Shown: positions 9,084-17,188, counted from the first letter of the stretch. The stretch: 38,788 bases of DNA from Actinospica durhamensis (GCF_018139695.1 NZ_JAGSOG010000054.1:1-38788); one strand, 5' to 3'. The notes: generated by a model not told the origin, from the sequence alone. Translations and numbers: made by a program.

Positions 9084-9914
9084 TCAGCCCTTGACGGCGC
9101 CCGCGGTCAGCCCGGAGACGACGGCGCGGCGGAAGACGAGCACCAGCAGCGCGATCGGGAGCATGGCCACCGCGGAGGCGGCGAAGATCGTGCCGTACGG
9201 GGTGGTGAACTGCCCGCCGAACAGCGCGATGCCGACCGCGATGGTGCGATATCTGTCCTCGTTGTTGAGCGTCAGGGCAATGATGAACTCGGTCCAGGCG
9301 GCCACGAAGGTGAACACGCCCGCCGTGAACACGCCGGGCAGCGCCTGCGGCAGGATCACCTGCAGCACGGTGCGCACCGGCCCGGCGCCGTCCACCCGCG
9401 CGCTCTCCTCCATCGCGGTCGGGATGGTCAGGAAGAAGTTGCGCAGGATCCAGATCGCGAACGGCAGCATCAGCGCCGTGTACGCCAGCACCAGGCCCTG
9501 GTAGCTGTTGAGCCAGCCGATGTCGCGCAGCAGCAGATAGAGCGGGGCCACCACGGCGATCGTGGGGAACAGCGAGATCATCAGCAGCACGGTCATGATC
9601 GTGGTCTTGCCGCGCATCGGCAGCCGGGCCAGGGCGTAGCCGGCGAAGGTGCCGAGGGACAGCACGATCGCGGTGGTGGCCACGGCCACGATGGCCGAGT
9701 TCTCCAGGTACTGGCCGAAGCTGTAGTTGGAGAACGCGTTGCCGTAGTTCGCCGTGGTCGGATGCGGCGGCACGGCCGCGGCCGAGGTGATGTCGGCCTG
9801 CCCCTTGAACGAGGAGGCCACCATCCAGTACAGCGGCAGCGCCACGAACGCGGCGATGCACAGCGCGGCGAAGTTGGTGCCGAGGTTTCTCTTGCGGGTA
9901 CGTCGTCGGGCCAT
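9084..9914 (-). CDS. sugar ABC importer permease, MalG type
   Basis: A 276-residue membrane protein with about six hydrophobic helices and an RRRTRKR cytoplasmic start. The EAA loop (EESARVDGAGPVRTVLQVIL) that contacts the ATPase is intact. It pairs with the MalF-type permease directly upstream; only three bases separate that stop from this ATG, and GAGGA lies upstream. Together with the binding protein it imports an oligosaccharide, most likely the product of the exported glucan hydrolases. No ATPase gene is nearby. Confidence 0.92.
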   Translation of the reverse strand: MARRRTRKRNLGTNFAALCIAAFVALPLYWMVASSFKGQADITSAAAVPPHPTTANYGNAFSNYSFGQYLENSAIVAVATTAIVLSLGTFAGYALARLPMRGKTTIMTVLLMISLFPTIAVVAPLYLLLRDIGWLNSYQGLVLAYTALMLPFAIWILRNFFLTIPTAMEESARVDGAGPVRTVLQVILPQALPGVFTAGVFTFVAAWTEFIIALTLNNEDRYRTIAVGIALFGGQFTTPYGTIFAASAVAMLPIALLVLVFRRAVVSGLTAGAVKG

Positions 9915-9917
9915 CGC

Positions 9918-10841
9918 TCAGTCCTCCTGCTCGCCGACCTGGGTACGGAACACTTTGAGGAACAGCAGGCAGAACACCAGCACGATCAGCGCCGTGGTCG
10001 CGGCGATGGCCGCGCCCGGGCCGAACTCGAGGTCGTTGAACAGGACCTTGTAGCCGAGCACGGCCAGCGACTCGGTGCTGGTGCCGGGACCGCCGTTGGT
10101 CAGTACGTACGGCAGGTCGAACAGGCCGAACGCCTGCAGGATGCGGAAGAGCACGGCCACGGCGAGGGCCGGGCGCAGCAGCGGCAGCCGGATGCGCCAG
10201 AACACCGTCCAGCCGTTCGCGCCGTCCACCCGGGCCGCCTCCACCACCTCGGAGGGCAGCATGACCAGGCCGGCCAGCACCATGATGGCCACGAACGGCG
10301 TGGTCTTCCACACGTCCGCGACCGCCATCGCGATCGAGGCCTGCATCGGGGTGCCCAGAACGTTGAGGTCGTGCACGCCGAAGTCGCCGAGGAAGGCGTC
10401 GAGCACGCCGTACACGCCGTTGTACACGTACGCCCACAGCTCGGCCGAGACCACCGTGATCAGCGCCCACGGCATCAGCAGCAGCGCCATCATCCAGCCG
10501 CGGCCGGTGGTCAGCCGCTCGAGCACCAGCGCGATGAGCGTGCCGAGGACCATCTCCACCGCGACCGTGAACACGGTGTAGAGCACGGTGAACTCGAGGT
10601 CGTGCCAGAACCGGGGCGCGTGCAGCAGGATCGAGTAGTTCGAGCCGGTGAATCCGCTCAGCTGGAAGCCGTTCCCGCTGACCTGGACGTGGTTGGCGGA
10701 CATGATGACGGAGAAGACGATCGGAAAGATCATCACCGCGGCCACGACGAGCAGGGCCGGGGAGGCGAAGGCCCAGCCGAGCCGGGCTGAGCGGCGCCGC
10801 ATGCCGGAGCGGCGGCGCGGGGGAAGGACAGTGCTCGACAT
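9918..10841 (-). CDS. sugar ABC importer permease, MalF type
   Basis: A 307-residue inner-membrane permease of the carbohydrate uptake-1 family. Basic residues (RRRSGMRRRSAR) precede the first helix, and the EAA loop (EVVEAARVDGANGWTVFWRI) is present. ATG 10841 is preferred to GTG 10850 because AGGTGA lies about 6 bases before the ATG, while the GTG has no ribosome binding site. It is the first permease after the binding-protein gene, separated from it by a GC-rich hairpin that probably lowers permease expression relative to the binding protein. Confidence 0.91.
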   Translation of the reverse strand: MSSTVLPPRRRSGMRRRSARLGWAFASPALLVVAAVMIFPIVFSVIMSANHVQVSGNGFQLSGFTGSNYSILLHAPRFWHDLEFTVLYTVFTVAVEMVLGTLIALVLERLTTGRGWMMALLLMPWALITVVSAELWAYVYNGVYGVLDAFLGDFGVHDLNVLGTPMQASIAMAVADVWKTTPFVAIMVLAGLVMLPSEVVEAARVDGANGWTVFWRIRLPLLRPALAVAVLFRILQAFGLFDLPYVLTNGGPGTSTESLAVLGYKVLFNDLEFGPGAAIAATTALIVLVFCLLFLKVFRTQVGEQED

Positions 10842-10873
10842 CGAGATCACCTGGGTGTGTCGGGGGACGAAGG

Positions 10874-10902
10874 GGGGCGGGCCGCGCGCGGCGGCCCGCC
10901 CC
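10874..10902 (-). other. mRNA hairpin between binding-protein and permease genes
   Basis: A 10-bp perfect stem (10874-10883 with 10893-10902) closes a 9-base loop. No T-run follows on the minus strand. Hairpins at this place in sugar importer operons commonly protect the binding-protein message and reduce read-through to the permeases. Confidence 0.6.
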
Positions 10903-10910
10903 GGCGGGGA

Positions 10911-12236
10911 CTACAGGCCGGAGTTGCTCAGGGCCGAGTTGATCTGCGAGTTCGCGCTCGACAGGGCCGCGCTCGGGCTCACCGAACCGCTCAGCGCGGC
11001 GTTGATGTTGGTGTAGATCGCCTGGCTGACCTGCGAGTACTGCGCCACGTAGGACGGGCGGGCGTTGAGCTTGTTCTTCGCCGCCACCGGGTAGGCCGGG
11101 TTGGACGCCTGCACCTGCGGGTCGGCCAGCACGCTCGCCACGGTCGGGATCTCACCGCCCTGCTCGGCCATGATGGTCTGCGCCTGGGTGCCCGTCATCC
11201 ACTTGAGGAAGTCCACGTCCGCGGCCAGGTTCTTGCTGTGCGGGTTGACGTAGAGGTTCCAGCCGCCGGTCACCGAGTAGCCCGGGCCGGTCTGCCCGGC
11301 GAAGGTGGGCAGGTTGGTCACGCCGACGTCACCGGCGACCTTGGAGGTGCCCTGCGTGTTCGAGTCCGCGTAGGCGTAGGTCCAGTTGCGCAGGAACGCG
11401 ACCTGGCCCGAGGTGAACAGCGACTCGGACTGCTGCTCCTGGAAGGTGGTCGCGGCCGAGGGGGTCACGCCCGAGGTGATCAGGCCCCGCATGAAGGTCA
11501 GCGCCTTCTGCGCGGCGGCCGTGTCGATCGAGGAGGAGGTGCCGTCGGAGTTGACGCTGGTGGCCCCGGCGTCGGCCGCGAACTCGGTCCAGTCGCAGGT
11601 CAGGCCCTCGTAGGAGTCGAACTGCGCGGCGAAGCCGTACTTGACCAGGTTGTCCTTCTGCAGGGTCTCGGCCTCGGACTGCAGCTGCTCCCAGGTGGTG
11701 GGCACCGGCAGGTGGGCCTTGGCCAGCAGATCCTTGCGGTAGAACAGGAACGCGTTGTCGGTGAACAGCGGCACCGCGTAGGTCTGGCCCTTGTACGACA
11801 GGCTGCTGACGAGCCCGTTGGAGAAGGTGTTCCAGTAGGACTGGTCGAAGTAGGAGTTGAGCGGCAGCGCCAGGCTGGCCTTGGCGAACTGGGCCGGCCA
11901 GGTCACGTCGCCGTTGTAGACGTCGAAGCTGCTCGATCCGCCGGATATCTGGGTCACCAGGGTGGAGCGGTAGGTGTCGGTGTCGCTCGGCGCCTGCTCC
12001 AGCTTGACCGTGATCCCCGGGTAGGCCTTCTCGAACGCCGCGATCAGGGTCTTGCGCACGTCCGTCGTGGTGGGCCCGAACTGATTGGCGAACCAGGTGA
12101 TCGTCCCGGTCGCCGAACCCGTGGCGGCCGGCGCTGCCGGGGTCGTCGAGGAGGACGAGGAGCAGGCGGCGGTGAAGGCCAGAACGGCGGCGGCGGACGC
12201 GGCTGCCGCCGCGGCCCTGCGCGAGGTCTTTGTCAT
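10911..12236 (-). CDS. extracellular sugar-binding lipoprotein of an ABC importer
   Basis: A 441-residue solute-binding protein of the MalE-like family 1. The N-terminus carries a lipoprotein signal ending LAFTAAC, with the lipidated cysteine followed by a Ser/Thr/Ala linker. The mature part begins TITWFANQFG and has typical features such as the DVYNGDVTWPAQFAKA segment and an aromatic-rich binding cleft. It would capture oligosaccharides released by the GH27 and GH15 enzymes and deliver them to the two permeases downstream. ATG 12236 has AAGGAAG upstream. The gene lies 192 bases after the second ROK gene, across a tandem-repeat stretch, and may be transcribed with it or from its own promoter, which I could not identify. 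Confidence 0.9.
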   Translation of the reverse strand: MTKTSRRAAAAAASAAAVLAFTAACSSSSSTTPAAPAATGSATGTITWFANQFGPTTTDVRKTLIAAFEKAYPGITVKLEQAPSDTDTYRSTLVTQISGGSSSFDVYNGDVTWPAQFAKASLALPLNSYFDQSYWNTFSNGLVSSLSYKGQTYAVPLFTDNAFLFYRKDLLAKAHLPVPTTWEQLQSEAETLQKDNLVKYGFAAQFDSYEGLTCDWTEFAADAGATSVNSDGTSSSIDTAAAQKALTFMRGLITSGVTPSAATTFQEQQSESLFTSGQVAFLRNWTYAYADSNTQGTSKVAGDVGVTNLPTFAGQTGPGYSVTGGWNLYVNPHSKNLAADVDFLKWMTGTQAQTIMAEQGGEIPTVASVLADPQVQASNPAYPVAAKNKLNARPSYVAQYSQVSQAIYTNINAALSGSVSPSAALSSANSQINSALSNSGL

Positions 12237-12310
12237 CGATCGCTTCCTTGCGATACGGGGCGGCCGCAGCCGCCGACGGGATGGGACGAGCGGGTGGTAC
12301 GGGTGCTGCG

Positions 12311-12337
12311 ATAACCCGGATAACCCGGATAACCCGG
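12311..12337. repeat. three tandem copies of a 9-bp unit
   Basis: ATAACCCGG occurs three times without interruption, followed by a degenerate copy. A run of loosely repeated GTGATGCGG/TGGTGCGG units then extends to about 12415. The array lies between the second ROK gene and the binding-protein gene. It might be an operator array or only slipped-strand low-complexity DNA. Confidence 0.75.
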
Positions 12338-12428
12338 ATCACGCGGGTGATGCGGTGGTGCGGGTGATGCGGTGATGCGGTGGTGCGAGTGGAGCGGTGG
12401 GGCGAGTGGTACGGGCGCCGGGAGGCAC

Positions 12429-13619
12429 CTAGGACAGCGGGGCGCGGACGGTCGCCCGGAGCACCAGGCAGGCCGCGCCGCGCGTCCACATGTCGCCGTC
12501 CACCGGGTCGACCAGGACCGTGCAGTCGGCCGCGGCGGTGGAGAAGGAGTGATGGGCCAGCGCGTCCTCGGCGGCCGGCTTCATCAGGTCGTAGACGTCC
12601 ACGCCCTCGCCGGCCAGGATCACCAGCTCGGGGTTGATCAGGTTGCACAGGGTGGCCAGGCCCCGCCCGAGGGCGTCGCCCGCCGCGGCGAACGCGGCCC
12701 GCGCGGCCCGGGCGCGCGGGGCGTCCGGATCTCCGGGCTCGTATTCGGTCCGGGCGAGCGCGGCCGCGGCCTGCACGTCCGGCTCGTCCACGCCGGCCCG
12801 GCGCAGCCGGGCCAGGATGGCCGGGTGGCAGGCGAGCGCCTCGAGGCAGCCGCGTCGCCCGCAGGTGCAGCTCGGTCCGGCCGGATCCACCGGGATGTGG
12901 CCGAACTCCCCGGCCAGGCCGCTGGATCCGGTGAACAGCGTGCCGTCCACCAGCAGCCCGCAGCCGATGCCCGCGCCGAGCGTCACCACGGCGAAGGTCT
13001 CGGACTCGCGGCCCGCTCCGAACCAGCGCTGCGCCACCACCAGGGCGTTGACGTCGTTGCCGACGTGGACCGGCAGGCCGGTGGCCGCGGCCAGGGGCCC
13101 GGCCACGTCCACGTCCTGCCAGCCGAGGATGCCGGAGTAGCGGCAGCGCCCGGCCGCCGCGTCCACGTGGCCGCCGAGTCCCACCCCGATCCCGAGCGCC
13201 CGGCCGGCGCCGTCCGGGAAGCGCGAGAGCAGCCGGCGCACCAGCCGTCCGGCCGCGGTCAGCGCGGTCACCGGCGCGCAGCCGTCGATCCGCACCTCCT
13301 CGCGGCCGAGCACCCGGGCGCCGAGGTCGGTGACCACGCCGGTGACCACGGTGGGGGCGATCTTCACGCCCACCACGTAGTGCCGCTCGAGGTTGACCCG
13401 CAGCAGCCGCTGCGGGCGTCCCGGCCCGGTGGCCGGCTCGGCCTCCGCGCCCTCCCTGATGTAGTCAGCCTCCAGCAGCGCCGGAAGCAGCCGGGTGACG
13501 GTGGAGGGCGAGAGCCCGAGCCGCGCGGCGATCCCGGAGCGGGAGATCGGCCCGGCGGTGAGCACCTGGCTGAAGATCTCCGCCCGGGTCGCCTCGCCGA
13601 GCAGGTCCGCCATCCGCAT
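12429..13619 (-). CDS. ROK-family transcriptional repressor (second of two)
   Basis: A 396-residue repressor with an N-terminal winged helix-turn-helix (SRSGIAARLGLSPSTVTRLL, about 26-45) and a ROK domain. The domain shows GNDVNA (188-193), LGAGIGCG (214-221), GEFGH (237-241) and zinc ligands C251-T-C253-GRRG-C258. It is only broadly similar to the first ROK protein, so the two are probably ancient relatives rather than a recent duplication. It starts the operon leading to the importer and GH13 genes, and its promoter carries the same TTTC-N9-GAAA palindrome as the GH27 promoter. It therefore probably represses itself and the glucan genes until sugar appears. ATG 13613 is an alternative start two codons in. 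Confidence 0.9.
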   Translation of the reverse strand: MRMADLLGEATRAEIFSQVLTAGPISRSGIAARLGLSPSTVTRLLPALLEADYIREGAEAEPATGPGRPQRLLRVNLERHYVVGVKIAPTVVTGVVTDLGARVLGREEVRIDGCAPVTALTAAGRLVRRLLSRFPDGAGRALGIGVGLGGHVDAAAGRCRYSGILGWQDVDVAGPLAAATGLPVHVGNDVNALVVAQRWFGAGRESETFAVVTLGAGIGCGLLVDGTLFTGSSGLAGEFGHIPVDPAGPSCTCGRRGCLEALACHPAILARLRRAGVDEPDVQAAAALARTEYEPGDPDAPRARAARAAFAAAGDALGRGLATLCNLINPELVILAGEGVDVYDLMKPAAEDALAHHSFSTAAADCTVLVDPVDGDMWTRGAACLVLRATVRAPLS

Positions 13620-13704
13620 CGGGGGAGCCTTTCGCGAGGTGAGACGAGGCGGGGAGGGCCCGTGCCGGGCCGCCCCGATCCGGTCGGCTGACCGGATGAC
13701 CGGA

Positions 13705-13738
13705 AGTATGGCCGAGGTGATTTTCGTGAGTCAAGAAA
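13705..13738 (-). promoter_or_regulatory. promoter and operator candidate of the second ROK gene
   Basis: On the minus strand TTGACT (13734-13729), an 18-base spacer and CATACT (13710-13705) form a promoter. It sits within the inverted repeat TTTC-N9-GAAA at 13722-13738, the same arms and spacing as at the GH27 promoter. This suggests one repressor acts on both. Confidence 0.62.
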
Positions 13739-14015
13739 AAAATTCAGACCGGGTCCTGACCTGCGGATTCCGTTGCGGGGCAAGGAGTTGCGCGGCGTAC
13801 GCCGGAGTGCGGATGACCGTTTTGCGCGCCCTATCGAGGCTGTGGGCGCCGCCTCGGTTCACGGCCGCTCGCCGACTCTTCTCGGCGCGGCGGTCGCAGC
13901 GCTCTGGGGGACCGATGTATCTGAGCCCGAATATGTTGTCGTGCCGAAGGTATCTCGGAATATGGGCGGTTCGGCATTGCGGCCCTGTTCGGCGCCGGTG
14001 CTCCGAACCAGGGAA
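13739..14015. other. divergent intergenic region, no gene seen
   Basis: The stretch separates the minus-strand glucan locus from the plus-strand amino-acid importer unit. It is somewhat less GC-rich than its flanks. Frames through it lack a ribosome binding site and a coding third-position pattern. I see no structured RNA comparable to the riboswitch further right. Confidence 0.4.
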
Positions 14016-14044
14016 TTGACAGAAATTGAAACCCTTGCGATGCT
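14016..14044 (+). promoter_or_regulatory. promoter of the amino-acid importer operon and its leader peptide
   Basis: TTGACA (14016-14021), a 17-base spacer and GATGCT (14039-14044) place the start of transcription at about 14051-14052. That is exactly the ATG of the leader peptide, so the message would be leaderless. Confidence 0.6.
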
Positions 14045-14051
14045 GTCGGAC

Positions 14052-14129
14052 ATGACAGACCAGACGCCCCTGGTGGAACGGCGGCACGTCGACCTCCGGC
14101 GCCACGCCAGCGCTCTCTGTTCTGCCTGA
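14052..14129 (+). CDS. cysteine-type attenuator leader peptide (25 residues)
   Basis: The peptide ends ERRHVDLRRHASALCSA. It matches the short actinobacterial leader peptides with an RRH-[VI]-D-L-x-R...A-S-A-x-C tail that precede sulfur-assimilation and sulfur-uptake genes. Such peptides are thought to sense cysteine supply through ribosome movement at the terminal Cys codon. The ATG has no Shine-Dalgarno but lies at the predicted transcription start. An in-frame ATG at 14040 overlaps the -10 box and is less likely. A terminator-like hairpin follows before the permease gene. Confidence 0.8.
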   Translation: MTDQTPLVERRHVDLRRHASALCSA

Positions 14130-14319
14130 CCTTTTCCGCCGAGGAATTCTTTCCGGCGTGCGGTGCCTCGCACCGCTGACTGACCCCACCTCCGGGGAAC
14201 GCTCCCCGACCTGCGCCTGCGCGCCCCGCCGTCACGCTCACGCGTGACCGGGATCCGCATGCGTGCCCTGACATCCTGAGCTCTCCCGAAACGGCCGTCG
14301 GCACCCGCCGCGGCCCCGC

Positions 14320-14343
14320 CATGCGGCATGCCCGCATGCTTTT
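14320..14343 (+). terminator. terminator-like hairpin, possible attenuator before the permease gene
   Basis: CATGCGG (14320-14326) pairs perfectly with CCGCATG (14332-14338) around a 5-base loop, and CTTTT follows. It lies between the leader peptide and the permease start, where an attenuator is expected. The T-run is short. Two further hairpins lie upstream at about 14160-14177 and 14194-14209. Confidence 0.45.
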
Positions 14344-14389
14344 CCCCCCACCGCATCGCCGAATTCCCCGAATCCCCGAGAGGACCTCC

Positions 14390-15337
14390 ATGACGACGTC
14401 GACGGCCGCGCCGCCGGGTAAGTCTCTGGAAGAGATAGCCGACGGCCGGATCCAGCCGCTGCGCCGGCCGGGCCGGTGGATCGCCACCGTGGTCGTGCTG
14501 ATCGTGCTGGCCCAGTTCGCCCATGGATTCTTCACCAACCAGGCGTTCGAGTGGGCCCGCTTCCGCTACTGGTTCGTGCGTCCGGTCATCCTCGAGGGGC
14601 TGGTGCTCACGCTCAAGGTGACCGCGCTCAGCGCCGTCTTCGGCTTCCTCGGCGGCGTCGTGCTCGCGCTCGGCCGGCTCTCGCGCAGCCCGCTGCTGCG
14701 CGCGGTCAGCTGGACCTACATCTGGCTGTTCCGCTCCATCCCGCTGATCGTGCTGCTGCTGCTGATCTACAACTTCAGCGCGCTGTATCACACGCTCAGC
14801 CTGGGCGTGCCGTTCGGTCCCTCCTTCGCCACGTTCACCGAGACCGACCTGTTCTCCGCCACCACGATCGCGGTCGTCGGGCTGAGCCTGAACGAGGCCG
14901 CGTACGCCGCCGAGGTGGTCCGGGCGGGCATCCTCTCGGTCGACCAGGGACAGCTCGAGGCCTCGCACGCGCTCGGACTGCCGAAACTGCGCCAGTTCCG
15001 CCGGATCGTGCTGCCGCAGGCCCTGCGCGCCATCATCCCCTCGTACGTCAACCAGCTGATCGGCCTGTTGAAGGGCACGTCGATCATCTTCTACGTCTCG
15101 CTGCTCGACCTGTTCGGCGAGGTCGAGTCGCTGCAGAGCACGTACCCGAGCGACATCATCCCGCTGCTGATGGTGGCGACCTTCTACTACGTCCTGCTCA
15201 CCAGCATCCTGTCGATCATCCAGTACTACGTCGAGCGCTACTACTCGCGCGGGGCGCTGCGCACGGTTCCGCCGACGCCGATCCAGCGCCTGCGGGCGAC
15301 GCTGCGAGAGTTCAGGGAGAAGGCGACCGAGCGATGA
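14390..15337 (+). CDS. polar amino-acid ABC importer permease
   Basis: A 315-residue permease of the His/Glu/Gln/cystine type. It has a longer N-terminal cytoplasmic part than usual, about five hydrophobic helices and the EAA-like loop QLEASHALGLPKLRQFRRIV near the middle of the second half. ATG 14390 has GAGAGG upstream; an upstream in-frame extension to 14321 lacks one. The stop overlaps the ATPase start as ATGA. The cysteine-type leader peptide upstream suggests the substrate is a sulfur source such as cystine, methionine or a related compound. That substrate is inferred from regulation, not from the protein. Confidence 0.9.
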   Translation: MTTSTAAPPGKSLEEIADGRIQPLRRPGRWIATVVVLIVLAQFAHGFFTNQAFEWARFRYWFVRPVILEGLVLTLKVTALSAVFGFLGGVVLALGRLSRSPLLRAVSWTYIWLFRSIPLIVLLLLIYNFSALYHTLSLGVPFGPSFATFTETDLFSATTIAVVGLSLNEAAYAAEVVRAGILSVDQGQLEASHALGLPKLRQFRRIVLPQALRAIIPSYVNQLIGLLKGTSIIFYVSLLDLFGEVESLQSTYPSDIIPLLMVATFYYVLLTSILSIIQYYVERYYSRGALRTVPPTPIQRLRATLREFREKATER

Positions 15338-16095
15338 GCGCGGCCCTCGAGATCCACAACGCCACCAAGTCCTACGGCGCCCACCGGGTGCTCGACGGCA
15401 TCGACCTGACCGTCGAGCCGGGCCAGACCACGGCCATCCTCGGCCCCTCCGGCTCGGGCAAGTCCACCCTGCTGCGGGTGATCAACCAGCTCGAGCGCCT
15501 CGACGCCGGATACGTGCAGGTCGGCGGCGAACTGATCGGCGTCCGGATCCGCGGAAACCGGTTCAAGCAGCTGAGCGACCGGGAGGCGCTCAAGCAGCGG
15601 GCGAAGATCGGCTTCGTCTTTCAGAGCTTCAACCTCTTCCCGCACCTGACGATCCTGGACAACGTGATCGAGGGCCCGCTCGCGCACAAGCGGGCCACCA
15701 AGCAGGAGGCGCGCGAGCAGGGCGAGCGGCTGCTGGCCCGGGTCGGGCTGCTGGACAAGGCGCAGTCCTACCCGCGCCAGCTCTCCGGCGGGCAGCAGCA
15801 GCGGGCCGCGATCGCCCGCGCGCTGGCCCTGGAGCCCGAGCTGATCGTGTTCGACGAACCGACCTCGGCCCTCGACCCGGAACTGGTCGGCGAGGTGCTC
15901 GGCGTCGTCCGCGACCTCGCGAAATCCGGCACCACGCTGGTGATCGTCACGCACGAGATCGGCTTCGCGCGCGAGGTCGCCGACCGGGTGGTGTTCCTCG
16001 ACGCCGGCCGGATCGTCGAACAGGGCAGCGCGGCGGACGTCCTGGACAACCCGCGGCATCAGCGGACGAAGGACTTCCTGAGCAAGGTCCTCTAG
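15334..16095 (+). CDS. polar amino-acid ABC importer ATPase (GlnQ/HisP type)
   Basis: A 253-residue cytosolic ATPase that powers the adjacent permease. It has Walker A GPSGSGKST (37-45), Q-loop FQSFNLFPHLT, signature LSGGQ (150-154), Walker B IVFDEPTSALD with catalytic E175, and the switch histidine in VTHEIGF. Length and motifs match the family closely, apart from a slightly expanded segment (GVRIRGNRFKQLSDREALKQ) that is common in cystine and opine importers. Its ATGA start overlaps the permease stop, showing translational coupling. Confidence 0.93.
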   Translation: MSAALEIHNATKSYGAHRVLDGIDLTVEPGQTTAILGPSGSGKSTLLRVINQLERLDAGYVQVGGELIGVRIRGNRFKQLSDREALKQRAKIGFVFQSFNLFPHLTILDNVIEGPLAHKRATKQEAREQGERLLARVGLLDKAQSYPRQLSGGQQQRAAIARALALEPELIVFDEPTSALDPELVGEVLGVVRDLAKSGTTLVIVTHEIGFAREVADRVVFLDAGRIVEQGSAADVLDNPRHQRTKDFLSKVL

Positions 16096-16098
16096 GCT

Positions 16099-16118
16099 TC
16101 GCGGCCGCTCGGCCGCGA
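16099..16118 (+). other. hairpin between the ATPase and binding-protein genes
   Basis: TCGCGGCC (16099-16106) pairs perfectly with GGCCGCGA (16111-16118) across a 4-base loop in the 57-base gap. The tail TCTTCATCC is not a convincing T-run, so it more likely adjusts message stability than ends transcription. Confidence 0.5.
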
Positions 16119-16152
16119 TCTTCATCCACGCACAGAGTGAAAGGGAAAACTC

Positions 16153-17178
16153 GTGTCTCTCACGCAGTCACGCACCGTAGTTGGAAAGTCATGGAAAGTG
16201 CTGCCGGTCGCGGTGGCGCTCGCCCTTGGCCTGTCGTCCTGCGCCTCGTCGACCTCGACGGCGGACGTGGCCAACAGCTCAGGGGTGACCGTCGTCGACG
16301 TCGGTGCGCACTCCAACGGCGCCGCGACCGAGACGAAGATATCCGTGCCCGAAGTCGCCTCGATCCGCGCGGAGCTGCCCAAGTCGGTGCTCGCCAGCGG
16401 CCAGCTGGTGATCGGCGAGGGCGCGCTGCCGGCCGGGTCCCCGCCGCTGGCCTTCGTGGGCGATGATCAGAAGACGCTGACCGGTTCGGAACCGGACATC
16501 GGCCGGCTGGTCGCGGCCGTGTTCGGGCTCACCCCCGTGATCACGAACGCCACCTGGGACAACCTGTTCGTCGGCATCGACAGCGGCCGGACCGACGTGG
16601 GCTTCTCCAACATCACCGACACCGAGCAGCGGCAGGAGAAGTACGACTTCGCCTCCTACCGGCAGGACAACCTGGCCTTCGAGGTGCTCAAGTCCAGCAC
16701 CTGGAACTTCGCCGGCGACTACGAGAACCTGGCCGGGCAGACCGTGGCCGTGGGCTCGGGCACCAACCAGGAGAAGATCCTGCTGCAGTGGCAGTCCCAG
16801 CTCAAGGCCCAGGGCAAGACCCTGACGGTCAAGTACTACCCGGACCAGAACGCCACCGAGCTGGCGCTGTCCTCCGGCCAGATCACCGCGTACTTCGGGC
16901 CGAACCCGGAGATCGCCTACCACATCACGCAGGCGGCGAGCACGACCAACCCGACCCGCAACGCCGGTAAGTTCTCCGGCGCCGGCGCGACCCTGCAGGG
17001 CCTGATCGCGGCCACCACCAAGAAGGGCGACGGCCTGGCCAAGCCGCTGGCCGACGCGATCAACTACCTGATCCAGCACGGCCAGTACGCGAAGTGGCTG
17101 GCGGCCTACAACCTGTCCAACGAGGCCGTGGCGACCTCCCTGGTCAACCCGCCCGGCCTGCCGCTCAGCAACAGCTGA
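16153..17178 (+). CDS. polar amino-acid ABC importer binding lipoprotein
   Basis: A 341-residue family 3 solute-binding protein. The signal ends ALALGLSSC, a lipobox. The mature part has a typical ligand-loop order: GEGALPAGSPPLAFVGDD, then SEPDIGRLVAAVFG, TWDNLFVGIDSGRTDVGFSNI and TVAVGSGTNQEKIL. An extra segment of about 50 residues between the lipobox and the first domain is somewhat unusual. GTG 16153 follows AAAGGGAA. It completes the permease-ATPase-binding protein operon and is followed by a strong terminator. The ligand cannot be assigned from sequence; the cysteine leader peptide hints at a sulfur compound. Confidence 0.91.
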   Translation: MSLTQSRTVVGKSWKVLPVAVALALGLSSCASSTSTADVANSSGVTVVDVGAHSNGAATETKISVPEVASIRAELPKSVLASGQLVIGEGALPAGSPPLAFVGDDQKTLTGSEPDIGRLVAAVFGLTPVITNATWDNLFVGIDSGRTDVGFSNITDTEQRQEKYDFASYRQDNLAFEVLKSSTWNFAGDYENLAGQTVAVGSGTNQEKILLQWQSQLKAQGKTLTVKYYPDQNATELALSSGQITAYFGPNPEIAYHITQAASTTNPTRNAGKFSGAGATLQGLIAATTKKGDGLAKPLADAINYLIQHGQYAKWLAAYNLSNEAVATSLVNPPGLPLSNS

Positions 17179-17188
17179 TCCGGTGCGT

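Noticed and set aside
7392..10790. Open frame of over 1,100 codons on the plus strand
   Set aside because: It lies opposite the GH13 and permease genes, has Arg/Gly/His/Val-rich shadow composition and no ribosome binding site. High GC produces such antisense frames.
12311..12415. CRISPR-like array
   Set aside because: The units are 9 bp with no spacers, so this is a simple tandem repeat.
14130..14389. A second SAM-type riboswitch before the amino-acid importer
   Set aside because: The conserved GGCAACC and GGGGTGC...GGTGA core elements seen at 19489-19566 are absent. Only simple hairpins are present.
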